From: Pseudidiomarina woesei
Lineage (GTDB): Bacteria; Pseudomonadota; Gammaproteobacteria; Enterobacterales; Alteromonadaceae
Length of the DNA: 64,000 bases
Reading direction: 5' to 3'
Assembly: GCF_001418345.1 (NCBI RefSeq)
Contig: NZ_LIPW01000001.1
Location: 1-64,000, forward strand
Shown piece after piece: positions 53,240-62,387 of this stretch (its first letter is position 1; every line of letters begins with the position of its first letter). Under the pieces are notes generated by a model. It did no database searches. It was not told the DNA's origin and saw only the letters and a program-made list of their open reading frames with translations. A program made the translations under genes and the position numbers.

Positions 53240-54796
53240 CTAAAAGCCTAGTGGTATGCCGAAGCTGAAGAACGCGACCAAGAGGGCTGTCCACACCACC
53301 ATAAAGGCCAATGAATATGGCACCATCATGGCTATCATTTCGCCAAAGGTAAGCTGCGGATTATACTTGCGCATGAAGGCTAAGATAATGCCAGCGTAGC
53401 TCATCATAGGAGTGATGATATTGGTTGACGAGTCGGCTACGCGGAAAGCCGCGGCGACTAAGTCAGGCGTCATTTCACTATTTACCAAATACAGCATCGG
53501 GATAAAAATTGGCCCTAAGAGCATCCACTTTGAAGTTAGGCCGCCAACAAAGATGTTGATAATGGCGGTTACGATAATAAAACCAATAAGTAGCAATACC
53601 GGGAAGCTTTGTAGGCCCAAGTTGGTCAACAGCGTGGCGCCTAGGTAGGTGATATATGCGCCAAGGCCACTGTGGCTTAATACGCCCAAGAAGTTGTAAC
53701 AGAAGAAGGTGAGCACCAAAATGTAGCCCATGGTGTCCATTTGCTTAACCATGGCTTTTACCACGTCTTGCAGTGATTTGAAGTTACCACTAGCTACCCC
53801 AAAAGCCACACCGACGGCAATAAACACAAAGGTAATAAGCAAAATAACGTTATTTAAATATGGCGTTACCGTGGCGCCTTGAGCGTTTTCATAGGGCGCC
53901 AATGGGCCAACAGCTAGGCCGTAAATGGCAATGAGGGCCACCACTAATGCAATACCTGCGGCACGTAGGCCACGCTTTTCTGCTGGGGAGACTTCGAAGT
54001 CGCCTAATTCAAGCTCTTTTGGAATGGTGTAGGGCTTTTGTTCTAGGCGTGGCTGCACAAATTTTAGGGTAACCCACGCGCCAACGCCGCCAAGAATAAA
54101 GGTTGAGGCCAAAATGAAGTAATAGTTCATAGTGGCTGGTTTGAGGGCTTCGCCAGCGGCGTTTACAAACGGAATGCCTTGTGATTCAGCGAATACTTTG
54201 GCGTTTACGCCAATAATGACATCAATTGGCGTGGCCGGAATTAAGTTGGCACTGAAGCCGGCAGAAACGCCGGCGAAAGCGGCAGCCATACCAATCAATG
54301 GGTTTTTACCAAGCCCGGCGTATAACAGGCCGGCCAATGGGATCAGAATGAGATAGCCGGCGTCGGTTGCGATTGAACTCATAATGCCAATAAATACGAG
54401 GAACAGCGGCAACCAATTTAGCGGTAATCCGCGCGATACTTTTTTCAAAATCGCGGCGAATAAACCGGAGTTTTCAGCAACGCCGACACCAAGCATAACA
54501 ATTAAAATAACGCCGAGGACGCCGCCGCCAAAGCCAAGCCAGTTAGCCAGTAGCGCGTTGTCGAAAAGCCACACCACGTTTTCGGTGGCCAGCATGTTGC
54601 GAATTTCGTATTCAATGGGTTGGCCGTCGCCGCCGTAGGTGGTGAAGCTTAAGCCGCCAATGGCCCAGGTGAGCAGGAGGGCTGCTGCTAAGAAATAGAT
54701 AAAAATAATAACGGGGTCGGGAATACGCTTGCCGGCGCGTTCGACAAAAGCGATAAAGCCGCCAGTTTCGTTGGCTGGGGTTGGTTTGGATGACAC
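53240..54796 (-). CDS. AbgT-family transporter
   Basis: The 518-residue product has about 11 membrane segments and the AbgT family stretches: FVERAGKRIPDPVIIFIYFL, MSSIATDAGYLILIPLAGLL, GFSANLIPATPIDVIIG and the C-terminal SSTNIITPMMSYAGIILAF. AbgT proteins move p-aminobenzoyl-glutamate or act as sulfonamide exporters. The gene is intact and single. Confidence 0.9.
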   Translation of the reverse strand: MSSKPTPANETGGFIAFVERAGKRIPDPVIIFIYFLAAALLLTWAIGGLSFTTYGGDGQPIEYEIRNMLATENVVWLFDNALLANWLGFGGGVLGVILIVMLGVGVAENSGLFAAILKKVSRGLPLNWLPLFLVFIGIMSSIATDAGYLILIPLAGLLYAGLGKNPLIGMAAAFAGVSAGFSANLIPATPIDVIIGVNAKVFAESQGIPFVNAAGEALKPATMNYYFILASTFILGGVGAWVTLKFVQPRLEQKPYTIPKELELGDFEVSPAEKRGLRAAGIALVVALIAIYGLAVGPLAPYENAQGATVTPYLNNVILLITFVFIAVGVAFGVASGNFKSLQDVVKAMVKQMDTMGYILVLTFFCYNFLGVLSHSGLGAYITYLGATLLTNLGLQSFPVLLLIGFIIVTAIINIFVGGLTSKWMLLGPIFIPMLYLVNSEMTPDLVAAAFRVADSSTNIITPMMSYAGIILAFMRKYNPQLTFGEMIAMMVPYSLAFMVVWTALLVAFFSFGIPLGF

Positions 54797-54877
54797 GAGT
54801 ACTTCCTCGTTGGTTATTAGTTATTAGTTATTAGTTATCGGTTATGGATGGTATTAAAGATTGGTGGTGGTGTCGAG

Positions 54878-54975
54878 GGTTACAGCGCTGCGCGCTACCC
54901 GGCGTGAAACGCCGGGCTACGGTGATGGAGGGATGGGCTACGGTGATGGAGGGATGGGCTACGGTGATGCGTGGG
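54878..54975. repeat. REP-like repeat, copy 1, with 21-bp tandem units
   Basis: GGTTACAGCGCTGCGCGCTA, then CCCGGCGTGAAACGCCGGG (a hairpin) and CTACGGTGATG match 58867-58916. Here GGGCTACGGTGATGGAGGGA(T) is repeated at 54914-54934 and 54935-54955 and partly again after. A TTATTAG tandem (54815-54840) lies beside it. Both copies sit in gaps between or at the ends of genes. Confidence 0.75.
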
Positions 54976-54987
54976 CCGGGTTACGGG

Positions 54988-56475
54988 TTAGCGCAGTTGG
55001 TGTTTGAGGACTTTGCCGTTGGCGTTATGGGGCAGCTCGTCCATAAATGCGTATACGCGTGGGCATTTGTAGTCGGCGAGGCGTTCAGCTACGTGCGCGC
55101 GCAAGGCTTCTTCTTCAATGGCTTCGCGCAAGACCACGCATGCTTTAACGGTTTCTCCCCATTCGTCGTGCGGTACGCCAATGACAGCGGCTTCAAGCAC
55201 AGCAGGGTGGCTTGCTAAAGCGTCCTCAACTTCACGAGGGTACACGTTAACGCCGCCGCTAATGATCAGATCTTTAATACGATCTTTAACCCAATAAAAT
55301 CCGTCATCGTCGCGCAGACCAATATCGCCGGTACGTATCCATCCGTCGTTAGTAAATATGTCTTGAGTGGCTTGCTCATTGCGCCAATATTCGGTCATGA
55401 CACCTTCACCACCAATGTGAATTTCCCCAGGCTCGTTGTTAGCACAAATGTCACCATTTTTGTTGACCACCCGTATCTCGGTAAAAGCAGCCGCTCGTTG
55501 GCCGACAGAACCGGCTTTTTCTGCATGCTCATTAGGTAGCAACAGACTGCCGGTTGGGCCCGCTTCGGTTAGGCCATATACGCAGTAAAATTGGTCGCTG
55601 CCGAATGCCTGCTGTACGCGTCGGGCGTGGTCGCCGGCCAATGGTCCACCTCCATAAATCCAGTGGGTCATGCTGCTTAAATTAGTTTTTTGTATGGCAG
55701 GGTGTTGGGCGGTGAGCAAGTAGGCTACAGGTGCGCCAAAAAAGTGGGTGGCGCGTTCTTGTTGCACTAGGTTTAGCAAAAGATCAGGGGTAAATGTGGG
55801 GGCGACTATATGCGTGCTGCCAATTAGCGTACCGCCAACTAAGGTCAAGTTTAATGGGGCTGAATGGGTAAATGGCATTAACGATAGTAATCGGCTCTCC
55901 GGGCGGTAGTGCATTTCGGTGGCAAACATCATCCCGACAAATAATAGTGCTTTGTGATTGAACAATACGCCTTTTGGTCGCCCGGTAGTGCCTGACGTGT
56001 AAAGCAGCGTTGCTGGTTCAAACAATGCTTGCTGATCGAGTTGAGTAAACGTTCGACCGCTGCTGTATTGCGCTACATGGTCAATGATGTTGTTAATAAC
56101 CAGGCTAGTTAGTTTAAGCTCGGAGCAGGCTTTAAGCGCATGGCTACTCGTTAAATCGCAGGTAATCACCAAACTTGCGTCAGCATTTTCAAATATGTAT
56201 GCCAGTTCAGAGGCGGTTAATTTAACGTTTATCGGCGATACGATAGCGCCTAGCCGTTGAACTGCGAAATGCGCCACAATAAAGGTGTAGCTGTTGGGCA
56301 ATACCAAACATACCCGATCACCAGCTTTTATATGATGGTCGCAGGCAAGATGCTCGGCAAACTGATTGACGTGTTGCTCAAGTTGTTGCCAAGTAGCGCG
56401 TAATGAGCCATCAATCACGGCTTCATGCTTTGGGTATTTGCGCGCATTGCGGGCAACGTAGGCTGGAATAATCAT
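54988..56475 (-). CDS. AMP-binding acyl-CoA synthetase/ligase
   Basis: The 495-residue product has the adenylate-forming motifs: LLYTSGTTGRPKGVLFNHKA (A3, about residues 158-177), VYGLTEAGPTGS (A5), GWIRTGDIGLRDDDGFYWV (A7) with KDRIKDLIISGGVNVYPREV (A8) and the catalytic Lys in NANGKVLKHQLR. It activates a carboxylic or fatty acid to its CoA ester. It overlaps the acyl-CoA dehydrogenase gene by four bases. The C-terminus enters the repeat region. Confidence 0.9.
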   Translation of the reverse strand: MIIPAYVARNARKYPKHEAVIDGSLRATWQQLEQHVNQFAEHLACDHHIKAGDRVCLVLPNSYTFIVAHFAVQRLGAIVSPINVKLTASELAYIFENADASLVITCDLTSSHALKACSELKLTSLVINNIIDHVAQYSSGRTFTQLDQQALFEPATLLYTSGTTGRPKGVLFNHKALLFVGMMFATEMHYRPESRLLSLMPFTHSAPLNLTLVGGTLIGSTHIVAPTFTPDLLLNLVQQERATHFFGAPVAYLLTAQHPAIQKTNLSSMTHWIYGGGPLAGDHARRVQQAFGSDQFYCVYGLTEAGPTGSLLLPNEHAEKAGSVGQRAAAFTEIRVVNKNGDICANNEPGEIHIGGEGVMTEYWRNEQATQDIFTNDGWIRTGDIGLRDDDGFYWVKDRIKDLIISGGVNVYPREVEDALASHPAVLEAAVIGVPHDEWGETVKACVVLREAIEEEALRAHVAERLADYKCPRVYAFMDELPHNANGKVLKHQLR

Positions 56476-58133
56476 GCGAAGCTCCGGTTAATAATATTTG
56501 TTAAGTTTAGGCCGCTAGGCAAGCAACCGTAATTGGCGGTGGTATGAGCGCTAAGTCGGCTGGCACAAAACGCATCGGCAACCTCGTTCGGTGCGTGCTG
56601 TAACAGCAGCGCACCTTGCAATGCCAAGGCCATATGGTCGGCGAAATGACGTGCTTGATATTGCCATTGGTCTGCCGGAGTTCGGCTAAAGCTGGCTTTA
56701 AGGTTATTTACAAAGGCGTCAAAGCGCTGATCGGTACTGCCGGCGCGCGCCAGTTCATTAAAGTACGCTTCAAGCACTTCAGGTTCTTTTTGAATAGCTC
56801 TAAGCATATCAAGGCATTGCACATTGCCGCTGCCTTCCCAAATCGCGTTGACGGGTGATTCGCGGAATAGTCGCGGCATCATGGTATTTTCCATCACGCC
56901 CATACCGCCAATAACTTCCATGGCCTCGTAGGCATGTTGCGGTGTTCGTTTGCAAATCCAGTATTTGCCGATAGGTGTGGCAATGCGTGCTAGTAAGCGC
57001 TCGTGCTCATTGCTTTGCTGGTCCATTGCGCGAGCCATGCGCATGGTTAAGGTCATGGCAGCTTCACTTTCCAGCGCTAAGTCGGCCAACACATTTTGCA
57101 TGAGGGGTTGGTCAACCAGGTGAGCGCCAAAGGCTTGGCGATGCCTAGCGTGGTGAATAGCTTGCACAGTGGCTTGACGCATGCCTGACGATGAACCAAT
57201 CATGCAGTCATAGCGGGTCATAGAAACCATTTCTATAATTGTGCGGACGCCACGGCCTTCTTCGCCAACCATCCACGCCAACGCGCCACGTAATTCGCAC
57301 TCACTGGAGGCATTAGCGACGTTGCCCATCTTGTTTTTTAATTGCTGAATTTGTAGTGCATTTTTGGTGCCGTCTGGGCGCCAGCGTGGCAGTAAAAAGC
57401 ATGATAGGCCCTTGTTTGTTTGCGCCAGAACTAAGAAGGCATCGCACATTGGTGCTGAAACAAACCACTTATGACCCACTAACTCATATGCTTCGCCAGA
57501 ACCTTCGGCTGCAATAGGGTAGGCGCGCGTGCTATTGCTGCGCACGTCTGAGCCGCCTTGCTTTTCAGTCATTGCCATTCCAATGGTGAGCCCGCGTTTC
57601 ACGCTGTCGGGTACGTTTCGGCTATCGTATTCGGGCGCCATTATTTTAGGACCAAATTTAGCCAGTAAATCGGGTTGATGTTGCAAGGCAGGAATGGCGG
57701 CAAAGGTCATAGTGATAGGGCAGCCATGAGCAGCCTCTACTTGGGTGTGCAAGTAGTATTTGGCGGCACGCGCGACATGGGCTCCCGGTTTGGGAGCAGC
57801 CCATGGGCTGGCATGTAAACCTTCAGTTATCGCAATATCCATTAGCTGGTGATAGCTGGGATGAAAGTCGATTTGATCAACGCGGTTGCCAAAACGGTCG
57901 TGGGTAACAAGCTGCGGCTTATTGACGTTAGCCGCAAAACCCAGCGCTATGCGCTCAGGTAGCCCGCATTCAGCACCAAAGCGCGCAATGTCTTGTTCAG
58001 CCCAGCTTGCACCTTCGCGCTTTACTGCCTCTTGCAATGCTTTATCTTCGGCGTACAAGTTATAGTTTTCAAGCTCTGGTGGTTGGTTTTCTACCGTGTG
58101 GGTTTGAGCGAGATACTGGTCTGGAATAGTCAT
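56472..58133 (-). CDS. AidB-like acyl-CoA dehydrogenase
   Basis: From ATG 58133 (GGAG upstream) the product is 553 residues. FAD-binding acyl-CoA dehydrogenase motifs are present: TIGMAMTEKQGGSDVRSNST, GHKWFVSAPMCDAFLVLAQT, and YEAMEVIGGMGVMENTMMPR, IWEGSGNVQCLDMLR. The long N-terminus and overall order match AidB of E. coli. It likely oxidises acyl-CoA made by the ligase next to it, under control of the TetR gene just upstream. Confidence 0.9.
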   Translation of the reverse strand: MTIPDQYLAQTHTVENQPPELENYNLYAEDKALQEAVKREGASWAEQDIARFGAECGLPERIALGFAANVNKPQLVTHDRFGNRVDQIDFHPSYHQLMDIAITEGLHASPWAAPKPGAHVARAAKYYLHTQVEAAHGCPITMTFAAIPALQHQPDLLAKFGPKIMAPEYDSRNVPDSVKRGLTIGMAMTEKQGGSDVRSNSTRAYPIAAEGSGEAYELVGHKWFVSAPMCDAFLVLAQTNKGLSCFLLPRWRPDGTKNALQIQQLKNKMGNVANASSECELRGALAWMVGEEGRGVRTIIEMVSMTRYDCMIGSSSGMRQATVQAIHHARHRQAFGAHLVDQPLMQNVLADLALESEAAMTLTMRMARAMDQQSNEHERLLARIATPIGKYWICKRTPQHAYEAMEVIGGMGVMENTMMPRLFRESPVNAIWEGSGNVQCLDMLRAIQKEPEVLEAYFNELARAGSTDQRFDAFVNNLKASFSRTPADQWQYQARHFADHMALALQGALLLQHAPNEVADAFCASRLSAHTTANYGCLPSGLNLTNIINRSFA

Positions 58134-58155
58134 TTTTGTTCTCCATATGTTTGTT

Positions 58156-58776
58156 TTACACACACGAGTGAGGCCGCGCTGTTATTGCTTGAAGACAAAA
58201 GCGTACACTTTCCAAAATTGCGCTATTCGGTTCGAGCTCATGCTGATGGGCTAATGGGCCAATTAAAGCTTCAGCAATGGCTCCAACTAAAGCGCGGCTG
58301 CTCAACGCACTATTTTGTGGTGGTAAGCTTTGTTCGCTAATGCCGTGTTCAATAGCTTGGGCGAATAAGTCGGCGTAGCGTTCTCGATATTTTAAGCGTG
58401 CGGCAATAACTGCGGGCTCAACGGGTTCTGCAATTAAAGCCCATGCAGTGACAGGTGCGCGAAGGGCACGTTTTGCAAATGTGGTTAATGCGTTAGCAAT
58501 GCGCTCGGGTATCGGTTTTTCGGGGGCGCTAAGCTGCCGCTGAACTTGGATTACCTCAATATTTGTGGCGTGTTCAAATACGGCGGTACATAAGGCTTCT
58601 TTGTTGGCAAAGTAGCGATACAGGGTGCCTGTAGCTAGGTTACAGCGCTTGGCCAAAGAGGCCATTTGCAAGCCACTGAATCCTACTTCGTTCAGCAACG
58701 TGAGTGCATTGCTAAGAATGTTTTCTTGGGTTGCCTGCTTACGCTGGCGTATTTGAGTTGTTTCGCGATAGGCCAT
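58156..58776 (-). CDS. TetR-family regulator of the acyl-CoA operon
   Basis: The 206-residue product has a TetR DNA-binding domain (ILSNALTLLNEVGFSGLQMA, LAKRCNLATGTLYRYFANKE, about residues 18-60) and a helical ligand-binding part. It is transcribed just ahead of the dehydrogenase (22-bp gap), so it likely senses an acyl-CoA. A perfect palindrome lies four bases upstream of its start. Confidence 0.88.
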   Translation of the reverse strand: MAYRETTQIRQRKQATQENILSNALTLLNEVGFSGLQMASLAKRCNLATGTLYRYFANKEALCTAVFEHATNIEVIQVQRQLSAPEKPIPERIANALTTFAKRALRAPVTAWALIAEPVEPAVIAARLKYRERYADLFAQAIEHGISEQSLPPQNSALSSRALVGAIAEALIGPLAHQHELEPNSAILESVRFCLQAITARPHSCV

Positions 58777-58780
58777 GGTG

Positions 58781-58810
58781 TTCTTGCTATCTAATTATCG
58801 ATAGCAAGAA
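58781..58810. promoter_or_regulatory. Palindromic TetR operator
   Basis: TTCTTGCTATC-TAATTATC-GATAGCAAGAA has perfect 11-bp arms. It ends four bases before the TetR start codon, so the repressor could block its own operon. No clear ribosome site lies in the gap; translation may start from a short leader. Confidence 0.68.
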
Positions 58811-58866
58811 GTGAACCATGATTCATTTTTTGGATCAATGATTATTTTTTTAGGGCTACGGTGATG

Positions 58867-58916
58867 GGTTACAGCGCTGCGCGCTACCCGGCGTGAAACG
58901 CCGGGCTACGGTGATG
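58867..58916. repeat. REP-like repeat, copy 2
   Basis: Same 50-bp sequence as 54878-54927, with the CCCGGCG-TGAAA-CGCCGGG hairpin, followed in both copies by CGTGGGCCGGG. This copy overlaps the 3' end of the P450 gene. Confidence 0.8.
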
Positions 58917-59877
58917 CGTGGGCCGGGCTATGGGCTGTGTGGGTGAGCAGGGCTTGAGTAAAGGCGCGCAGTTCTAAGCGCGCGAGCGGTGCGCCGGGGC
59001 AGACGTGAATGCCGGCGCCGTACAATAAGTTGTCGCGCGGGTCGCGATCCCAACGAAACTGGTGTGGTTGCTCGAATACCTCGGGGTCGGTGTTGGCTGC
59101 GCCCCAGTCAAGCGTAACCACGGTGTCGGCTTTTACCGCTTGGCCGTTGATGTGCATGGGGCACACAGCGCGGCGGCGGTTACTTGCTAGCGGTGCGTTA
59201 AAACGAAGTATTTCGTCTACGGCATGGTCAATATGCTCAGGTGCTTGGGTGAGCTGTTTACGTACAACTTGATTAGTGTTTAAGAAGTTCACAATGGCTT
59301 TCACTGCATTGGCAATAGTGCCAAGTTCGCCAACAGTCCAATTACGCACAATGCTGACTAGGTATTCGTCGGTTAACGGCTCGCCTTCAATACGCAGATG
59401 AACCAGCCTTGAAGTTACACTATCAACTGGGTATTCACCGGCACGAGCGCGATCAAATTCGGCCACCATCAGTTGGCTAAACTCAGCGGCTAATTGGTGC
59501 ATGGTTTCTCTGTCGCCTGCTGCACTGGCTTTTTTCTGGCGCTGTATCCACTGCAGTAAAGCCGCTTCAAGGTTGCGCGGCCAGCCCATAAATGCACACT
59601 GCGCTTGCAACGCAAAGGGGTAAGCAAGATCGCTTTCAACATTAAACTCTTCCGGCAGTTCACGGAATAATCTGGCGACGATAGCTTTAAGAACCGGCTC
59701 AAACCGGTGCAGTGTTTGTGCATCGAAAAATGGTTCAATGAGCTTGCGGTACAGCGTATGCTCTGGCGCATCCATACCATTGGGTACGTTCAGGTGCGAA
59801 GACACCTGGTTACTCCATGTTTCTGGCGCATGAAGAATGGCGATAACATCGGCATGTTTGCGAATGACAGGGGACAT
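58906..59877 (-). CDS. Short cytochrome P450
   Basis: The 323-residue product carries the P450 heme motif YGAGIHVCPGAPLARLEL (about residues 286-303), with the ligand Cys, and an ExxR-like region (DHAVDEILRFNAPLASNRRR). The N-terminus is about 70-80 residues shorter than usual for bacterial P450s, and the expected I-helix (A/G)Gx(D/E)T motif is not evident (ELGTIANAVKA in its place). The C-terminal AHSPAHASP is encoded in the repeat. Catalytic ability is doubtful. Confidence 0.75.
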   Translation of the reverse strand: MSPVIRKHADVIAILHAPETWSNQVSSHLNVPNGMDAPEHTLYRKLIEPFFDAQTLHRFEPVLKAIVARLFRELPEEFNVESDLAYPFALQAQCAFMGWPRNLEAALLQWIQRQKKASAAGDRETMHQLAAEFSQLMVAEFDRARAGEYPVDSVTSRLVHLRIEGEPLTDEYLVSIVRNWTVGELGTIANAVKAIVNFLNTNQVVRKQLTQAPEHIDHAVDEILRFNAPLASNRRRAVCPMHINGQAVKADTVVTLDWGAANTDPEVFEQPHQFRWDRDPRDNLLYGAGIHVCPGAPLARLELRAFTQALLTHTAHSPAHASP

Positions 59878-60080
59878 AACAACCTCCCGTATTGAGAAAT
59901 TTAGGCAGGATTAGGGTACCACCTTGGTTGTCAATTTCTTTGATATTGGTCAAACCAATTGCCCAGAAGTAGTATTTAGTTACAAAGGGGTTGCTTTTTA
60001 AGCTTGTTATCATAATCTTAACGAGCAACAACAAATTGCATAACAAACAAAGTATTTATTAGAACAACAAGGATAATTCC

Positions 60081-60368
60081 ATGGAGCAGACAACAGTGAA
60101 TGGCCAAAGCGTCCAACCGCAAGCGCCGTATGTTAATCAAGAGCACACGAGTACCGGTAGTTGGTTTTTAACCATTTTCTTAACCAGTATTCCGTTGGTG
60201 AACTTCATTTTGTTACTGGTTTGGGCGTTTAGCCACTCAACGCCATTGAGCAAACGCAACTGGGCACGAGCCATGTTGATTTGGATGCTTGTTGCATTCG
60301 TACTGTTCTTCTTAATGGCGATTATTGGTGGCATTGGTATGGCAGCCCTTGAAAGCGGCGGGTATTAG
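60081..60368 (+). CDS. Small two-helix membrane protein
   Basis: The 95-residue product has a polar N-terminus and two membrane segments (WFLTIFLTSIPLVNFILLLV and AMLIWMLVAFVLFFLMAIIG). Its ATG follows AAGGATAATTCC. No family is recognised. The gap 59878-60080 holds nothing else. Confidence 0.65.
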   Translation: MEQTTVNGQSVQPQAPYVNQEHTSTGSWFLTIFLTSIPLVNFILLLVWAFSHSTPLSKRNWARAMLIWMLVAFVLFFLMAIIGGIGMAALESGGY

Positions 60369-60402
60369 CGCACTTTATTCGCCTAACTAACTTTAGCCGA
60401 CC

Positions 60403-60636
60403 TTAGCGCAGTGGCTGGCCAAGCTGGTGCTGCGCTATCAATCTGACCACATAAGACAGTTTAAATAAGCCTGCCAGCAATATTTGCAGAAAATGCAATA
60501 CCGCTATCACCATAAGCGGAAACTGGGCTTCTAAGCCCCAAGCTAAATAGGCCACCACCAAGAACAGCAGCAAAAATACCACCATGGCCAAATTGGCGCC
60601 TTTGAGTAATTTGTGACCGGGTTGCGGGTTGCTCAT
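60403..60636 (-). CDS. DUF1145-like small membrane protein
   Basis: From ATG 60636 the product is 77 residues with two membrane segments (LAMVVFLLLFLVVAYLAWGL and LMVIAVLHFLQILLAGLF) and the ending YVVRLIAQHQLGQPLR. It is divergent from nsrR with an NsrR-like palindrome between them, so it may be regulated by nitrosative stress. Confidence 0.7.
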   Translation of the reverse strand: MSNPQPGHKLLKGANLAMVVFLLLFLVVAYLAWGLEAQFPLMVIAVLHFLQILLAGLFKLSYVVRLIAQHQLGQPLR

Positions 60637-60649
60637 AAGAAACATCCTC

Positions 60650-60674
60650 AATGCATGTTTATAATAAATGCATT
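60650..60674. promoter_or_regulatory. NsrR-like operator between DUF1145 and nsrR
   Basis: AATGCAT and ATGCATT arms around an AT-rich centre (GTTTATAATAA). A second half-site AATGTATGTTT lies 60677-60687. NsrR operators in gammaproteobacteria have the form AAGATGCATTT and its complement. A TATAAT (60713-60718) serves nsrR. The match is partial. Confidence 0.5.
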
Positions 60675-60769
60675 ATGAATGTATGTTTGAGCGAGATCAA
60701 GGTTTGCTGTACTATAATGCGTTGTAAATGTACCTTTTGGAATTCTCTTAAGATTCTACTGAGATAGTT

Positions 60770-61219
60770 ATGCAGCTTAAAAAATATACTGATTATGGCT
60801 TACGAATCTTGATGTATCTGGCCAGTTTTGACGCCGATGACAAGTGTGCTGAGCCAAAGCTCGCAACTATTCGGGAAATTTGTGACACTTTTGATCTTTC
60901 TGCGAACCATGTGAATAAAGTGGTACACCACCTTGGTCGGCTGCAGCTTATAGAAACGCGGCGTGGCAAAAATGGCGGTTTTTTATTGGCCAAACAGCCG
61001 GAGGATATATCGCTTGCTTTTGTTATTCGCCAGTTAGAGGGCGATGAGAAATGGATTGAATGTGAGAATCCATACTGCGTGGCTATGCCGGCGTGCGAGC
61101 TAAAAGGCATTGTCGCTCGCGGCAAAGAGTTATTTTACGATTACTTAAGCCAATACACGCTTAAGAGTTTGATGGTGAAGGCACCGCAGCTACGGCAGAT
61201 TTTTTCAACAGCGTCGTAA
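60770..61219 (+). CDS. nsrR: NsrR-type Rrf2 regulator
   Basis: The 149-residue product begins MQLKKYTDYGLRILMYLA, the Rrf2 helix-turn-helix, and has three cysteines spaced as in NsrR (WIECENPYCVAMPACELKG, about residues 93-106) for a [Fe-S] cluster that senses nitric oxide. Its 3' end overlaps the convergent VWA gene by 59 bases. Confidence 0.86.
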   Translation: MQLKKYTDYGLRILMYLASFDADDKCAEPKLATIREICDTFDLSANHVNKVVHHLGRLQLIETRRGKNGGFLLAKQPEDISLAFVIRQLEGDEKWIECENPYCVAMPACELKGIVARGKELFYDYLSQYTLKSLMVKAPQLRQIFSTAS

Positions 61220-62372
61220 TAGCTTGGCTAATGCCGTCAACGGTTAAGGGGTACATGCGTTGGCTCACCAGTTGACGCATTAAGTCAATTGACTGGTAAT
61301 AGCGCCAGTGTTCTGTCGGTTGCGGGTTAAGCCATACTGCGTCGGTAAAATGATTTAGCAAACGCTGCATCCATACCGCTCCGGGCTCTTCGTTCCAGTG
61401 CTCAACACTGCCGCCAGGGTAGGCTATTTCGTAAGGGCCCATGGTGGCATCGCCGACAAAAATTAATTTGTAGTCGCGGCCGTAGCGGTTAATTATTTCT
61501 AATAACGGTATTTTTTCAGCAAAGCGGCGGCTGTTGTCCTTCCACACGTGCTCATACACACAGTTGTGAAAATAGAAAAACTCTAAGTGCTTAAATTCAT
61601 TGCGGGCGGCAGCAAAAAGCTGTTCGCACTCGTAAATGTAGTCATCCATTGAACCGCCTACGTCAAACAACAGCAGCACTTTCACCGCGTTGTGACGCTC
61701 GGCCTGCCATTGCAGATCAAGCAAGCCTGCTTTTTGTGAGGTGGCGCGAATGGTGGCGTTTAAATCAAGCTCATCGGCGGCGCCGGTGCGGGCGAACTTA
61801 CGTAGCTTCCGCAAGGCCAACTGTAAGTTACGGTTGCTAAGCTCGCTGTCACCATCGAGATCACGAAACTCACGCTTGTCCCATACTTTTACTGCGCGGC
61901 GAGCATTGCTGCCTTCTTGCCCAATACGTATGCCTTCTGGGTGGTAGCCATAAGCGCCAAAGGGCGAGGTGCCGCCGGTGCCAATCCACTTATTGCCGCC
62001 GGCATGGCGTTTTTGCTGCTCAGCTAAACGTTCACGGAAAGTTTTTAGTAGTTCGTCTAGGCCGCCTAGGGCTTGTAATTTGGCTTTATCTTCGTCACTA
62101 AGTTGCCGTTGCAGGCTGCGCTCTAACCAGTCGGCTGGTATTGCGCTGGCTAGGTCGACTTGCTCAACCCCCTCAAAGTATTCAGCGAAGGCCCGGTCGA
62201 AGCGGTCGTACTGGCTTTCGTCTTTTACCAAAACCAAGCGCGCTAAAGTGTAAAAATCATCAACATTAGCGAACACCATGCCGCGCTCAAGCGCACCGAG
62301 CAAATCAAGTAGCTCGGTGAGGCTGGTGTTAAGACCATGCTTGCGCAGGCATAGAAAAAATTCAATGAGCAT
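61161..62372 (-). CDS. CoxE-like VWA protein
   Basis: The 403-residue product has a VWA domain of CoxE type: LLLFDVGGSMDDYIYECEQL (MIDAS-like, with Gly where Ser is usual in the DxSxS), then LIFVGDATMGPYEIAYPGG. It is encoded after a MoxR ATPase, the usual pair, which acts as a chaperone for metalloprotein assembly. An N-terminal domain of about 200 residues with FRERLAEQQKRHAGG precedes it. The Gly in the MIDAS may be normal for this subfamily. Confidence 0.85.
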   Translation of the reverse strand: MLIEFFLCLRKHGLNTSLTELLDLLGALERGMVFANVDDFYTLARLVLVKDESQYDRFDRAFAEYFEGVEQVDLASAIPADWLERSLQRQLSDEDKAKLQALGGLDELLKTFRERLAEQQKRHAGGNKWIGTGGTSPFGAYGYHPEGIRIGQEGSNARRAVKVWDKREFRDLDGDSELSNRNLQLALRKLRKFARTGAADELDLNATIRATSQKAGLLDLQWQAERHNAVKVLLLFDVGGSMDDYIYECEQLFAAARNEFKHLEFFYFHNCVYEHVWKDNSRRFAEKIPLLEIINRYGRDYKLIFVGDATMGPYEIAYPGGSVEHWNEEPGAVWMQRLLNHFTDAVWLNPQPTEHWRYYQSIDLMRQLVSQRMYPLTVDGISQAITTLLKKSAVAAVPSPSNS

Positions 62373-62387
62373 AGTAACTCAATGCGC

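Noticed and set aside
54844-55218. 124-residue plus-strand frame over the repeat
   Set aside because: It is built from the tandem repeat and the antisense of the ligase gene.
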